NCBI RefSeq assembly: GCF_000427665.1
Contig: NZ_KE386572.1
Span: 3,844,373 to 3,908,372, forward strand
DNA length: 64,000 nt
Direction: 5' to 3'
From: Geminicoccus roseus DSM 18922
GTDB taxonomy: Bacteria; Pseudomonadota; Alphaproteobacteria; Geminicoccales; Geminicoccaceae
Positions 50,006 through 59,795 of this stretch are shown here, one piece after another (position 1 is the stretch's first letter; each line of letters starts with the position of its first letter). Under the pieces are notes generated by a model. It was not told where the DNA came from, did not search any database, and saw only the letters and a list, made by a program, of their open reading frames with translations. The translations under genes and the position numbers were made by a program.

Positions 50006-51454
50006 ATGACCACACCGCTCCTCGACCTCACCCCGGCCCTTCCGGAACTCTTGCTGCTGATCGCCGGCCTGATCTTCCTGGTGGTCGGCGTGTTCCGCGA
50101 GCATGACGGGGTCCGCCTGATCAGCCCGCTGAGCGCCATGGCGCTGCTGATCGTCGCCGCCATCGTTCTGGCCTCGGACAAGACCGCGGCCGACACGTTC
50201 GGCGGCCATTTCCGGATGGACGCGTTCGCGGCCTACCTGAAGGTCCTGATCTTTGTCGGCGTCGCCGGGGCGATCCTGGTCGCGCAGAACTATCTTGAGG
50301 ATGAGCGCATCGCCCGCTTCGAGTTCCCGCTGCTGGGCCTGTTCGGCGCGCTCGGCATGTCGATGATGGTCTCCTCCAACAGCTTTCTCGGCCTCTATAT
50401 GGGCCTGGAGCTGCAGAGCCTGGCCGTCTACGTGCTGGCCGCGTCGCACCGGGACACGCTGCGCTCCACCGAGGCCGGCCTGAAGTACTTCGTGCTGGGC
50501 GCGCTCGCTTCCGGCCTGCTGCTGTACGGCATCTCGCTGGTCTACGGCTTCACCGGCACGGTGATGTTCGACCAGCTGGGCGACCTGCTGCGCGACGAGA
50601 ACGCCTTCCTGTCGAAGGGCGCCCTGGTCGGCCTGGTGTTCATCGCGGCCGGCATCTGCTTCAAGCTGGGCGTGGTGCCGTTCCACATGTGGACCCCCGA
50701 CGTCTACGAGGGGGCGCCCACGCCGGTGAGCGCGTACATCGCCTCGGCGCCGAAGCTGGCCGCGATGGGCCTCCTGCTGCGGGTGCTGATCGATCCGTTC
50801 GGCGCCTGGGTCGACCAGTGGCAGCAGATCATCGTGTTCGTCTCGGTCGCGTCCATGCTGCTTGGTGCGTTCGCCGCGATCATGCAGACCAACTTCAAGC
50901 GGCTGATGGCCTATTCCGGCATCGCCAACATCGGCTACGCCCTGGTCGGCCTGGCCGCTGGCACGCAGCAGGGCGTGAACGGCGTGCTGGTGTTCATGGC
51001 GATCTACATGGTCATGACGCTCGGCACCTTCGCCTGCATCCTGGCGATGCGCCGGGCCGGCACCTATGTCGAGGAGATCGACCAGCTGGCCGGCCTGTCG
51101 CGGCGCCAGCCGATGCTCGCCAGCATCCTGACCATCCTGATGTTCTCCCTGGCGGGCATCCCGCCGCTGGCCGGCTTCTTCGGCAAGTTCTACGTGTTCA
51201 AGGCGGCCGTGGACGCCGGCTTCGTGTCCCTGGCGGTGATCGGCCTGCTCTCCAGCGTGGTCGGGGCGTTCTACTACCTGCGGATCGTCAAGCTGGTGTG
51301 GTTCGACCAGCCGGCCGAGCCGTTCGACCTGCCGCTGCGGCCCAGCATCGGGGCGGTGGCCGGTGTCTCCGCGATCCTGCTGGTGGTGGCGGTCCTGGCG
51401 ATCAACCCGCTGTTCGCGAGCGCCGAGGCGGCAGCGAGTGCCATCTTCCGCTGA
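50006..51454 (+). CDS. nuoN: NADH-quinone oxidoreductase subunit N
   Basis: Third antiporter-like subunit and last nuo gene. The 482-residue product has LYMGLELQSLAVYVLAA (conserved Glu), CFKLGVVPFHMWTPDVYEGAP (Lys) and NFKRLMAYSGIANIGYALVG. With nuoA-M it gives a full 14-subunit complex I. Its last 17 bases overlap the birA start. Confidence 0.96.
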   Translation: MTTPLLDLTPALPELLLLIAGLIFLVVGVFREHDGVRLISPLSAMALLIVAAIVLASDKTAADTFGGHFRMDAFAAYLKVLIFVGVAGAILVAQNYLEDERIARFEFPLLGLFGALGMSMMVSSNSFLGLYMGLELQSLAVYVLAASHRDTLRSTEAGLKYFVLGALASGLLLYGISLVYGFTGTVMFDQLGDLLRDENAFLSKGALVGLVFIAAGICFKLGVVPFHMWTPDVYEGAPTPVSAYIASAPKLAAMGLLLRVLIDPFGAWVDQWQQIIVFVSVASMLLGAFAAIMQTNFKRLMAYSGIANIGYALVGLAAGTQQGVNGVLVFMAIYMVMTLGTFACILAMRRAGTYVEEIDQLAGLSRRQPMLASILTILMFSLAGIPPLAGFFGKFYVFKAAVDAGFVSLAVIGLLSSVVGAFYYLRIVKLVWFDQPAEPFDLPLRPSIGAVAGVSAILLVVAVLAINPLFASAEAAASAIFR

Positions 51455-52226
51455 GCCCGGCGAGGCCGGGCCGTTCTGGCGGATCGAGCATCACGCCACC
51501 CTGCCCAGCACCAGCGACCTGGTGCGGGCGCGGGCCCAGCAGGGCGCTGCCGAGGGCCTTGTGGTGGTGGCGGGCCAGCAGACCGCCGGGCGTGGCCGGC
51601 ACGGGCGGGGCTGGACCTCGCCGCTTGGCAATCTCTACCTGACCCTGCTGCTGCGCCCGTCCGTCCCGGTCCAGGAAGCCGGCGGGCTGGCGCTGGTGGC
51701 CGGGCTGTCCCTGGCGGAAGCCTGCGTGGCGCTGGGCGCGCCCCACGGCCAGTTCCGCCTGAAATGGCCGAACGACCTGGTCCATGGCAGCGCCAAGGTC
51801 GCGGGCATCCTCCTGGAAGCCGAGCCCGACGGCGCGCAGCGCATCGCCTGGGTTTCGATCGGCATCGGGGTGAATGTCGCTGAAGCGCCGGCCGTTTCGG
51901 GACGGGAAAGTGCGGCGCTCGCTGACCTCCTGCCTGGCTGCAATGTCGCGGTGCTGCAGCAGCACCTGCTCGAACAGCTCTACCGGAACTATATGTCCTG
52001 GCAGCGCCTCGGGATGCCGGCGGTGATCGGCGCCTGGAGCAGCCATGGCCTGGAGCCGGGAACGGCGATCATGGTCAAGCCGGGGCGGGACCTCCTGGCC
52101 GGCCGCTATCTCGGCGTCGACAGCGACGGCGCCCTGCTGGTGGACACCGGCGACGTGCGGCGGATCACCACCGGCGAGGTCCTCTTTGCGGGGGAAGCGC
52201 TGGCCGCGACCGGTCCGACAGCGTAG
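51438..52226 (+). CDS. birA: biotin-[acetyl-CoA-carboxylase] ligase
   Basis: Attaches biotin to carrier proteins through biotinyl-AMP. The 262-residue product has the ATP/biotin-binding loop GRGRHGRGW and KWPNDL, and a short C-terminal SH3-like domain. There is no N-terminal DNA-binding domain, so it is a ligase only and not the E. coli-type repressor. GTG 51438 overlaps nuoN by 17 bases. The nuoN-birA junction is conserved in alphaproteobacteria and normally followed by coaX. Confidence 0.92.
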   Translation: MPSSAEPGEAGPFWRIEHHATLPSTSDLVRARAQQGAAEGLVVVAGQQTAGRGRHGRGWTSPLGNLYLTLLLRPSVPVQEAGGLALVAGLSLAEACVALGAPHGQFRLKWPNDLVHGSAKVAGILLEAEPDGAQRIAWVSIGIGVNVAEAPAVSGRESAALADLLPGCNVAVLQQHLLEQLYRNYMSWQRLGMPAVIGAWSSHGLEPGTAIMVKPGRDLLAGRYLGVDSDGALLVDTGDVRRITTGEVLFAGEALAATGPTA

Positions 52227-52252
52227 AAGGCTCCAGGAGTTATCGTTCGCCC

Positions 52253-52618
52253 ATGCTTCTCGCTCTTGACGCCGGCACGGCCTGCCCGTTCATCCCGCAT
52301 CCCGGTGGATGCGGCGTGGCGCGGTCGCGGCGTCGGCCGGATGCGCCCGGACCGGGTGCGTCCCGCGCGCAAGGGCCGAGCCTTCCGGCACTCCTGGCCG
52401 GGCGTCCTTTGGACGACGCCGACCTGACCGACGAATTTCCTGCCGGCCCCGTGCGGGGCGCCGACCGTTGCCCCGAGCCGTCCGCCAGCGGCGGACGCAG
52501 GGCGATGCGCGCTCCCGGAGCCGGCCCAACCCACCATGTCGACCCGGACCTCATGCTGTCCGGGCTTGTTGAACACCACGGTGACCACCGTGAACGGAAG
52601 AGACGCGATACCAAGTGA
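52253..52618 (+). pseudogene. coaX: degenerate remnant of type III pantothenate kinase
   Basis: A 121-codon frame fills the 391-base gap between birA and rnj, where alphaproteobacteria usually carry coaX (about 250-260 codons). Its start MLLALDAGT resembles the CoaX phosphate loop (usually DxGNT). It has GADR at 69-72, and its end HVDPDLMLSGLV resembles the CoaX C-terminus. The middle, including the ATP-site GTATT region, is gone, and the Asn of GNT is missing. A second frame at about 52310-52355 reads more like the missing VARWR...TDARRTAD segment, suggesting frameshifts as well as deletions. If translated, it should have no kinase activity. The call rests on position plus end motifs. Confidence 0.55.
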
Positions 52619-54306
52619 TGCAATCAACTGATACGACGCCGGGCCTGCGCTTCATCCCCCTGGGAGGCGTGGGCGAGATCGGCATGAACACCGCATTGTA
52701 CGGTGTCGATGGCCGTTGGCTGATGGTGGACCTGGGCATCAGCTTTGCCGACGAGAGCCTGCCCGGCGTGGACATCGTCCTGCCCGACATCGGCTTTGCC
52801 GAGCGGCTGCCGGACATCGAGGGGCTGGTGATCACCCATGCCCACGAAGACCATTACGGCGCTGTCCCCTATCTGTGGCCGCGCCTGCGCTGCCCGATCT
52901 GGTGCACGCCGTTCGTGGCGGCGGCGCTGTCCCGCAAGTTGGACGACGTGCCGTTTGGCCGCGAGGTGCAGATCAACGTCGTCCAGCCGGGCGAAAACTT
53001 CAGGGTCGGCTCGTTCGACCTGTCCTTCATCCACGTCACCCACTCGGTGCCGGACGCCAACGCGGTGGTGCTGCGCACCTCCTACGGCAACGTCCTGCAT
53101 ACCGGCGACTGGAAGCTCGACCCGGAGCCGCTGGTCGGCGACAAGACCCCGGTCGACCAGCTGACCGCGCTTGGCCGCGACGGGGTGCTGGCCATGCTGG
53201 GCGACAGCACCAACGTGCTGCGCGCTGGCGACAGCGGCTCGGAAGCCGAGGTCCGCGACAGCCTGATCGAGCTGGTCAAGCAGCAGAAGAAGCGGGTCCT
53301 GATCACGACCTTCTCCTCCAACATCGCCCGGATCGGGTCGATGATGGAGGCGGCCAGGGCCAGTGGCCGCATCCCGGCGATCGTCGGCCGCTCGATGCTG
53401 CGGATGCTGGAGGCGGCCCGCGAGGTCGGCTTCCTCAAGGACGCGCCGCGCGCCATCGATGCCCGCGAGGCGGCCTCGCTGCCCCGCGAGAAGGTCCTGC
53501 TGATCTGCACCGGCAGCCAGGGCGAGCCGCGCTCGGCGCTGGCCCGCATCGCCGGCAAGAGCCATCCCTTCATCAAGCTGGAGGCGGGGGATTCGGCAAT
53601 CTTCAGCTCGAAGATCATCCCCGGCAACGAGCGCAAGCTCTACGACATGCACAACCAGCTGGTGCGCAACGGGATCGAGGTGATCACCGAGGACGACCAC
53701 TTCGTTCACGTCTCGGGCCATCCGTCCCGCGACGAGCTGGAGCGGATGCTGCGCTGGATCAAGCCGAAGGTCATGGTGCCGGTGCATGGCGAGCCGCGCC
53801 ACCTGCGCGCCCACTACCAGCTCGCCAAGTCGGTGGGCGTGCCGAACCCGGTCCAGATCAACAACGGCGACGTGCTGCAGCTGGCGCCCGGCGAGGCGCG
53901 GGTGGTGGACACGGTGCCGGTCGGCCGGCTCGCCGTCGATTCCAACCGGATCCGCGGGGTCGGCGACGACCTGTTCCGAACCCGCCGCCGCCTGATGAAC
54001 CACGGCACCATCGTGGTGAGCCTGGTGCTGGATGGCTATGGCAGCGTCCTGACCCAGCCGATCGTGGCGGATCTGGGAGCTGGCGACCATTCGGTGGAGA
54101 GCGCCGACCGCGCGGTGATCGACGCGGTGGTCAACGCCGTGGAGGCCCTGTCCGACGACGACGCGGCGGTGGACGAGCGGGTGCGCGACTGCGTGCGCAC
54201 GGCGGTCCGGCAGGCCTTCGTGCTGCCGCGCGACCGGCGGCCGATCATCGAGGTGCAGGTGTCCCGCCTGGACAACCGCACCCTGGACGCTCTCGAGGAC
54301 GACTGA
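52618..54306 (+). CDS. rnj: ribonuclease J
   Basis: Metallo-beta-lactamase-fold exo/endoribonuclease for mRNA turnover and rRNA maturation. The 562-residue product has the zinc motif HAHEDH at 74-79, the beta-CASP region, and GSQGEPRSALARIA and FVHVSGHPSRDEL. ATG 52618 overlaps the stop of the coaX remnant by one base; GTG 52615 directly before it is equally possible. The mce gene follows after six bases. Confidence 0.94.
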   Translation: MQSTDTTPGLRFIPLGGVGEIGMNTALYGVDGRWLMVDLGISFADESLPGVDIVLPDIGFAERLPDIEGLVITHAHEDHYGAVPYLWPRLRCPIWCTPFVAAALSRKLDDVPFGREVQINVVQPGENFRVGSFDLSFIHVTHSVPDANAVVLRTSYGNVLHTGDWKLDPEPLVGDKTPVDQLTALGRDGVLAMLGDSTNVLRAGDSGSEAEVRDSLIELVKQQKKRVLITTFSSNIARIGSMMEAARASGRIPAIVGRSMLRMLEAAREVGFLKDAPRAIDAREAASLPREKVLLICTGSQGEPRSALARIAGKSHPFIKLEAGDSAIFSSKIIPGNERKLYDMHNQLVRNGIEVITEDDHFVHVSGHPSRDELERMLRWIKPKVMVPVHGEPRHLRAHYQLAKSVGVPNPVQINNGDVLQLAPGEARVVDTVPVGRLAVDSNRIRGVGDDLFRTRRRLMNHGTIVVSLVLDGYGSVLTQPIVADLGAGDHSVESADRAVIDAVVNAVEALSDDDAAVDERVRDCVRTAVRQAFVLPRDRRPIIEVQVSRLDNRTLDALEDD

Positions 54307-54312
54307 ACCGCC

Positions 54313-54717
54313 ATGCTGGGCCGCCTGAACCACGTCGCCATCGCCGTTCCCGACCTGGAGACGGCGCGGGCGCGCTGGCGCGACATGCTGGGGGCGACCG
54401 TGTCGGCGGTGTCCGACCTGCCCGAGCATGGCGTGCAGGTGGTGTTCGTGGAGCTGCCCAACACCAAGATCGAGCTGCTGGGCGTGCTGGGCGAGGATTC
54501 CCCGATTGCCGGGTTCCTCGCCAAGAACCCGGCCGGGGGCATCCACCATGTCTGCCACGAGGTGGCCGACATCCTGGAGGCCCGCGACCGGCTGCTCGCT
54601 GGCGGCGCCCGCATCCTGGGCGACGGGAAGCCGAAGACCGGCGCGCACGGCAAGCCGGTCCTGTTCCTCCACCCCAAGGACTTCGACGGGACGCTGGTCG
54701 AGCTCGAAGAGGTCTGA
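54313..54717 (+). CDS. mce: methylmalonyl-CoA epimerase
   Basis: Interconverts (S)- and (R)-methylmalonyl-CoA in propionate metabolism. The 134-residue VOC-fold product has metal ligands H7 (RLNHVAIAV), H79 (GGIHHVC) and E130 (GTLVELEEV), and the epimerase-like GAHGKPVLFLHPKDFDG. It sits after rnj, its usual alphaproteobacterial place. Together with mmsA at the other end of the window it points to propionyl-CoA use, although the two are not linked here. Confidence 0.9.
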   Translation: MLGRLNHVAIAVPDLETARARWRDMLGATVSAVSDLPEHGVQVVFVELPNTKIELLGVLGEDSPIAGFLAKNPAGGIHHVCHEVADILEARDRLLAGGARILGDGKPKTGAHGKPVLFLHPKDFDGTLVELEEV

Positions 54718-54748
54718 GCCTCCTTCCAACCGGACGACAAGCTGCGTC

Positions 54749-54982
54749 ATGACCCTTATGGAAATCCTCCTCAGCTACGTGATCGCCTGGTGGATGTTCT
54801 TCTTCATGGCGCTGCCGTTCGGTGCGGCGCCGCCCGAGGAGCCGGGGCGGGGCCATGCCGAAAGCGCACCGGCCAGGCCGCGCCTGTGGACCAAGGCGGC
54901 GGTCTCCAGCGTCCTTGCCGCCCTGGCGGTGTGGGGGTTCCACTGGTTCGTGACCTCCGGGATCATGACGATCCGGCCCTGA
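54749..54982 (+). CDS. DUF1467-family small membrane protein
   Basis: A 77-residue protein with two predicted membrane helices (about 4-26, ILLSYVIAWWMFFFMALPFGA, and 50-68). Its function is unknown. Such proteins (DUF1467) regularly lie between mce and proS in alphaproteobacteria, which supports the call. ATG 54749 is 31 bases after mce, and an eight-pair hairpin (54988-55009) follows. Confidence 0.75.
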   Translation: MTLMEILLSYVIAWWMFFFMALPFGAAPPEEPGRGHAESAPARPRLWTKAAVSSVLAALAVWGFHWFVTSGIMTIRP

Positions 54983-54987
54983 TCTCC

Positions 54988-55009
54988 GGGAACGCTGCAA
55001 GGCGTTCCC
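54988..55009 (+). terminator. hairpin after the DUF1467 gene
   Basis: An eight-pair perfect stem (54988-54995 with 55002-55009) around a six-base loop and no long T-tract. It probably ends the birA-to-DUF1467 unit before the sugar dehydrogenase gene. Confidence 0.45.
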
Positions 55010-55107
55010 CTCGAATCCCGTCCTGCCGGCCCTAGCTTGAAGGGCAGACAGACAACGCGGCAGCGCCACAGCCCTGGCGCGGCGCCGCGGGATCGGGAGA
55101 TCGCTCG

Positions 55108-56319
55108 ATGAAATTCGTGGCTTCGCTGCTCTCCGCCGCCTTCCTGATGAGTTGCGGCCCCGTCACCGTGAACGCGCAGGCGCAAGGGAACCCGGTGGAG
55201 CCCAAGCCGCCCAACGCGCCGAACCAGGAACCGGCCTTTCCCGGCCAGACCCGGGCACCGGCCGCGGAGCAGGTGCCGGTGCGCGCCGAGACGGTCGTGG
55301 AGGGGCTGGATCAGGCCTGGGCGTTCGAGTTCCTGCCCGACGGGCGGATGCTGGTGACCGAGAAGTCCGGGACCATGCGGATCATCGGCGCGGATGGAGA
55401 TGGCCGCGTGACGGTGGAGGGCGTGCCGGAGGTCGACAGCCGCGGGCAGGGCGGGCTGCTCGACGTGGCGCTGGGGCCGGACTTCACCGATGATCGGATG
55501 GTCTATTTCAGCTTCTCCGAGCCGCGCGACGACGGCAACGGCACCACGCTCGCCCGCGCCCGGCTGGTGGAGCAGGGCGGCGGCGCGGCGCTGGAGAATG
55601 TCGAGATCCTGTTCCGGCAGATGCCGAGCTGGACGTCGACCAAGCATTTCGGCTCGCGGATCGTGTTCGCCCCGGACGGCAACATCTTCCTCACGGTCGG
55701 CGAGCGCGGGCAGCCCCAGTCGCGCGACCTGGTCCAGGACCTGGACAACCATTTCGGCAAGGTCATCCGGCTGCAGCCGGACGGCTCCGTGCCTCCCGAC
55801 AACCCGTTCGTCGACACCGACGGCGCCCGTTCCGAGATCTGGTCCTACGGCCACCGCAACGTGCAGTCGGCGACGCTGGACGGCGAGGGGCAGTTCTGGC
55901 TGGTCGAGCATGGCCCCCGCGGCGGCGACGAGCTGAACCAGCCGGAAGCCGGCAAGAACTATGGCTGGCCGGTGATCACCTACGGGCTGGCCTATTCCGG
56001 CAAGCCGTTCGGCCAGGGAATCACCAAGAAGGAGGACATGGAGCAGCCGGTCTACTACTGGGACCCGGTGATCGCGCCGTCCGGCATGGACTTCTACGAA
56101 GGCGACCTGATCCCGGAATGGCAGGGCAGCTTCCTGATCGGCGGCCTGGTGAGCCACGGCGTGGTCCGGCTGGTGATGGAGGACGGGCGGGTCGCCGCCG
56201 AGGAGCGGATCGACCTGGGCGCGCGCATCCGGGACGTGAAGGTCGGGCCGGATGGTGCGGTCTACGCGGTGACCGACGGGGGCAGCGGGCGGATCCTGCG
56301 GATCGTGCCGGACGACTGA
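55108..56319 (+). CDS. PQQ-dependent soluble aldose (glucose/sorbosone) dehydrogenase family protein
   Basis: Periplasmic beta-propeller sugar dehydrogenase of the Asd/YliI type. The 403-residue product has an N-terminal signal, either Sec-type or lipoprotein (FLMSC at about 14), then propeller motifs VTEKSGTMRI, VGERGQPQSRDLVQDLDNHFGK, SYGHRNVQSATLDGEG and WLVEHGPRGGDELN with the His and Asp/Arg residues of the PQQ and Ca2+ sites. ATG 55108 follows GGGAG. It interrupts the usual DUF1467-proS order, so it looks inserted. The sugar used is unknown, and no PQQ biosynthesis genes are in the window. Confidence 0.82.
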   Translation: MKFVASLLSAAFLMSCGPVTVNAQAQGNPVEPKPPNAPNQEPAFPGQTRAPAAEQVPVRAETVVEGLDQAWAFEFLPDGRMLVTEKSGTMRIIGADGDGRVTVEGVPEVDSRGQGGLLDVALGPDFTDDRMVYFSFSEPRDDGNGTTLARARLVEQGGGAALENVEILFRQMPSWTSTKHFGSRIVFAPDGNIFLTVGERGQPQSRDLVQDLDNHFGKVIRLQPDGSVPPDNPFVDTDGARSEIWSYGHRNVQSATLDGEGQFWLVEHGPRGGDELNQPEAGKNYGWPVITYGLAYSGKPFGQGITKKEDMEQPVYYWDPVIAPSGMDFYEGDLIPEWQGSFLIGGLVSHGVVRLVMEDGRVAAEERIDLGARIRDVKVGPDGAVYAVTDGGSGRILRIVPDD

Positions 56320-56427
56320 GGCGCCGCGGGAGGCCAGGCCTTGCCGCTGCCTGCCGCTTTCGTTGCAGCGCGGCACGGCCGCCCCTATGTTCCCGCCGTC
56401 ACAGAAGTTCCAGCCTGCCGAGTATCC

Positions 56428-57717
56428 ATGCGCCTTTCCCGCTACTTCTTGCCCGTTCTCAAAGAGGTTCCGGCCGAGGCCGAGATCGTCAGCCACCAGC
56501 TCATGCTGCGGGCCGGGATGATCCAGCAGCTCCAGGCCGGGATCTACAACTGGCTGCCGCTGGGCTTCGCGGTCCTGCAGAAGGTCGAGCAGATCGTGCG
56601 CGAGGAGCAGAACCGCGCCGGCGCCATCGAGATCCTGATGCCGACCATCCAGCCGGCGGCGCTGTGGCGGGAGAGTGGCCGCTACGAGGCCTACGGCAAG
56701 GAGATGCTGCGCATCGCCGACCGGCAGGACCGCGAGATGCTGTTCGGGCCGACCAACGAGGAGAATGTCACTGACATCTTCCGCCGGCACGTGAAGAGCT
56801 ACCGGCAGCTGCCGCTGAACCTCTACCACATCCAGTGGAAGTTCCGCGACGAGGTGCGCCCGCGCTTCGGCGTGATGCGCGGCCGCGAGTTCCTGATGAA
56901 GGACGCCTACTCCTTCGACCTGGACTTCGAGAGCGCCGCCGCTTCGTTCGACCGGATGTTCGCCGCCTATCTGAAGACCTTCCAGCGGATGGGGCTGACC
57001 GCCATCCCGATGCGTGCCGAATCCGGGCCGATCGGCGGCAGCATGTCCTTCGAGTTCCAGATCCTGGCGCAGACCGGCGAGAGTGCCGTTTATTTCGACC
57101 AGGCGTTCGAGGAGATCGACTTCTCCGCCGACAACCTGGACGTGGCGCACCTCAAGACGCTCTACGCCGCCGCCGACGAGCTGCACGATCCGGCGAACTG
57201 CCCGGTCCCCGCGGAGCGGCTGCGCACCGGCCGGGGCATCGAGGTCGGCCACATCTTCTATTTCGGCACCAAGTACTCCCAGTCGATGGGGGCCACGGTG
57301 CTCGGGCCGGACGGCAAGGAAACGCCGGTCGAGATGGGCTCCTACGGCGTCGGGGTGTCCCGGCTGGTGGGCGCGCTGATCGAGGCGAACCATGACGAGA
57401 AGGGCATCATCTGGCCGGAAAGCGTGGCACCGTTCCGTGTCGGGCTGATCTGCCTGCGGGTCGACGACCAGGCCTGCCGCAGCATGGCCGACGACCTCTA
57501 CGCCAGGCTGGAGGCCGCCAAGGTCGAGGTGCTCTACGACGACCGCGAGGAGCGTGCCGGAGCGAAGTTCGCCAGCATGGACCTGATCGGCCTGCCCTGG
57601 CAGGTGACGGTCGGCCCGCGCGGCGCCAAGGCCGGCACGGTGGAGCTGAAGTCGCGCCGCACCGGTGCGGTCGAGGAACTGTCGGTGGACGCCCTGCTCG
57701 CCCGCCTCGCCGCCTGA
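56428..57717 (+). CDS. proS: prolyl-tRNA synthetase (short form)
   Basis: Charges tRNA-Pro. The 429-residue product has the class II motifs [22 protein letters not shown]-like [18 protein letters not shown] and [13 protein letters not shown]. It is about 140 residues shorter than E. coli ProS because the cis-editing insertion between motifs 2 and 3 is missing. This is the known alphaproteobacterial form and not a truncation. ATG 56428 gives [19 protein letters not shown]. The stop overlaps the lolC/E start (TGATG). Confidence 0.94.
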   Translation: MRLSRYFLPVLKEVPAEAEIVSHQLMLRAGMIQQLQAGIYNWLPLGFAVLQKVEQIVREEQNRAGAIEILMPTIQPAALWRESGRYEAYGKEMLRIADRQDREMLFGPTNEENVTDIFRRHVKSYRQLPLNLYHIQWKFRDEVRPRFGVMRGREFLMKDAYSFDLDFESAAASFDRMFAAYLKTFQRMGLTAIPMRAESGPIGGSMSFEFQILAQTGESAVYFDQAFEEIDFSADNLDVAHLKTLYAAADELHDPANCPVPAERLRTGRGIEVGHIFYFGTKYSQSMGATVLGPDGKETPVEMGSYGVGVSRLVGALIEANHDEKGIIWPESVAPFRVGLICLRVDDQACRSMADDLYARLEAAKVEVLYDDREERAGAKFASMDLIGLPWQVTVGPRGAKAGTVELKSRRTGAVEELSVDALLARLAA

Positions 57718-58961
57718 TGTTCTCACCGGTCGAGCGGCTGATCGCGCGTCGCTACCTGCGCCCGACCAAGGGCGAGGGCTTCATCTCGCTGGTCGCGGGC
57801 TTCGCGTTTGTCGGCATCGCGCTTGGGGTCGGCACGCTGATCGTGGTGATGGCCGTGATGAACGGCTTCCGCTACGAGCTCCTGTCCCGCGTCCTGGGGG
57901 TGAACGGCCATGCCACCGTGGTCTCCCAGGGGCCGCCGATCGAGGGCTACCAGCCGCTGCTGGACCGGATCGGCCAGGCGCCCGGGGTCCAGATGGCGTT
58001 CCCCTACGTGGAAGGCCAGGTGATGGCCTCCGCGAACGGGGTGGCGTCGGGCGCCCTGGTGCGCGGCTTGCGCCTTTCGGACCTGGAGAAGCGGCCGTTC
58101 ATCGCCGGCAACGTGCTGGCCGGCTCGCTCGACCAGCTGAACGGCGTCAACGTCGCCGCGGTGGGTTCGCGAATGGCGCAGCGGATGGGGCTGCGGGTCG
58201 GCTCGTCGCTGCAGCTGATCTCGCCGAACGGCACCGCGACCGGGATCGGCACCATCCCCCGGGTGGTGACGTTCAAGGTCGGGGCGGTCTTCGAAATCGG
58301 CATGTACGAGTACGACAACAGCTTCATCTACCTGAACCTTGCCGACGCGCAGCGCTACTTCCAGACCGGGGAGGGGGTGTCGGCGATCGAGGTCGATGTC
58401 GGCAACCCCGACACGGTCGGCCAGGTCCGCGGCGGGATCGACCCTTTGCTGCCGCCCGGCACCCATCTTCTGACCTGGCAGCAGGTGAACAGTCATTTCT
58501 TCACTGCGCTGCAGGTCGAGCGGAACGTGATGTTCCTGATCCTGACCCTGATCGTGCTGGTGGCGGCCTTCAACATCATCACCGGGCTCACCATGCTGGT
58601 GCGCTCCAAGGCGCGCGACATCGCGGTCCTGCGCAGCATGGGGGCGACCAAGTCCAACATCCTGCGGATCTTCCTCCTGGCCGGCACCGCGATCGGCATG
58701 GTCGGCACCGCGCTGGGGGCGGTGCTGGGGATCGCGTTCGCGTCCAACATCGAACCGATCCGTTTGTTCCTGGAGCGCATCACCGGCACCGAGCTGTTCG
58801 CGGCTGAGATCAGATTCCTATCACAGATGCCGGCCCGGATCGAGGTCGACGACGTGGTCTCGGTGCTGCTGATGGCGCTGGTGCTCTCGCTGCTGGCCAC
58901 GCTCTATCCGTCGTTCCGGGCGGCCGCGACCGATCCGGTGGAAGCGCTGCGCAATGAGTGA
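57717..58961 (+). CDS. lolC: lipoprotein-releasing ABC transporter permease LolC/LolE
   Basis: Inner-membrane permease that extracts outer-membrane lipoproteins with LolD. The 414-residue product has an N-terminal helix [21 protein letters not shown], a large periplasmic domain (about 50-270) and three C-terminal helices, with [21 protein letters not shown]-like sequence. Only one permease gene is present, as in other alphaproteobacteria, where it acts as a homodimer. It overlaps lolD by eight bases. Confidence 0.9.
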   Translation: MFSPVERLIARRYLRPTKGEGFISLVAGFAFVGIALGVGTLIVVMAVMNGFRYELLSRVLGVNGHATVVSQGPPIEGYQPLLDRIGQAPGVQMAFPYVEGQVMASANGVASGALVRGLRLSDLEKRPFIAGNVLAGSLDQLNGVNVAAVGSRMAQRMGLRVGSSLQLISPNGTATGIGTIPRVVTFKVGAVFEIGMYEYDNSFIYLNLADAQRYFQTGEGVSAIEVDVGNPDTVGQVRGGIDPLLPPGTHLLTWQQVNSHFFTALQVERNVMFLILTLIVLVAAFNIITGLTMLVRSKARDIAVLRSMGATKSNILRIFLLAGTAIGMVGTALGAVLGIAFASNIEPIRLFLERITGTELFAAEIRFLSQMPARIEVDDVVSVLLMALVLSLLATLYPSFRAAATDPVEALRNE

Positions 58962-59682
58962 GCCGGTTCTCCAGCTGGACGGGTTGGTCCGGACCTTCCG
59001 GCAGGGCTCCGCGCAGCTTCAGGTGCTGGCCGGCGTCGACCTGACCCTGCAGCGCGGCGAGATCGTGGCGCTGGTCGGCCCCTCGGGAGCGGGCAAGTCG
59101 ACCCTGCTGCACCAGAGCGGGCTGCTGGAGCGCCCGGATGCCGGCCAGGTCCGGGTATTCGGCCGCGCCACCGCCAAGCTGAACGATGTCGAGCGCACCA
59201 AGCTGCGCCGGGAAGAGATCGGCTTCGTCTACCAGTCGCACCATCTGCTGGTGGATTTCAGCGCCCTGGAGAACGTGGTCCTGCCGCAGATGCTGGCCGG
59301 GCGCTCCAAGCGGGAGGCGGCCAAGCGGGCCGACGAACTCCTGGAGCAGGTCGGCCTGTCCGGGCGGCGCACGCACCGGCCGGGCAAGCTCTCGGGCGGC
59401 GAGCAGCAGCGGGTCGCGATCGCCCGCGCCCTGGCCAACCGCCCGGCTTTGCTGCTGGCCGACGAGCCCACCGGCAATCTCGACACCGCCACGGCGGAGA
59501 TCGTGTTCGCGCTGCTCCTGGACGTGGTGCGGCGAACCGGCACCGCGGCCCTGATCGCCACGCACAATCCGGAGCTGGCGCTGCGGATGGACCGGGTGGT
59601 GCGGCTGGAGCGCGGCCTGCTCCGCCCGGTCACGCGGGTGCCGGACATGCCTCTCGCCCATGGGATCCCGGCGGGCGGCTGA
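58954..59682 (+). CDS. lolD: lipoprotein-releasing ABC transporter ATPase LolD
   Basis: ATPase of the Lol system. The 242-residue product has Walker [20 protein letters not shown]-loop [10 protein letters not shown], signature [15 protein letters not shown], Walker [13 protein letters not shown] and H-loop ATHNPE. The start ATG 58954 lies inside the end of lolC. It is the last gene of the proS-lolC-lolD run. Confidence 0.94.
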   Translation: MSEPVLQLDGLVRTFRQGSAQLQVLAGVDLTLQRGEIVALVGPSGAGKSTLLHQSGLLERPDAGQVRVFGRATAKLNDVERTKLRREEIGFVYQSHHLLVDFSALENVVLPQMLAGRSKREAAKRADELLEQVGLSGRRTHRPGKLSGGEQQRVAIARALANRPALLLADEPTGNLDTATAEIVFALLLDVVRRTGTAALIATHNPELALRMDRVVRLERGLLRPVTRVPDMPLAHGIPAGG

Positions 59683-59795
59683 ACCCGCGGCCGGTCTTCC
59701 GGCTGGCCATCGGCACCGCCTTGTCCCAGAAGAGCTCATCCAGGCGGCGCGACGATCGCCGGGGCAAAGGATCCGGACGGCTGGGAGGCAGGGGG

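Noticed and set aside
47497-50196. An 899-codon minus-strand frame across nuoL-nuoM-nuoN
   Set aside because: Shadow of three certain membrane genes; His/Asp/Gln-rich composition typical of antisense frames.
52106-52627. A minus-strand frame across the birA-rnj gap
   Set aside because: Composition and lack of motifs suggest a shadow; the plus-strand coaX-like ends explain the gap better.
56428-57717. ProS appears truncated compared with E. coli
   Set aside because: The missing insertion domain is normal for alphaproteobacterial ProS; all catalytic motifs are present.
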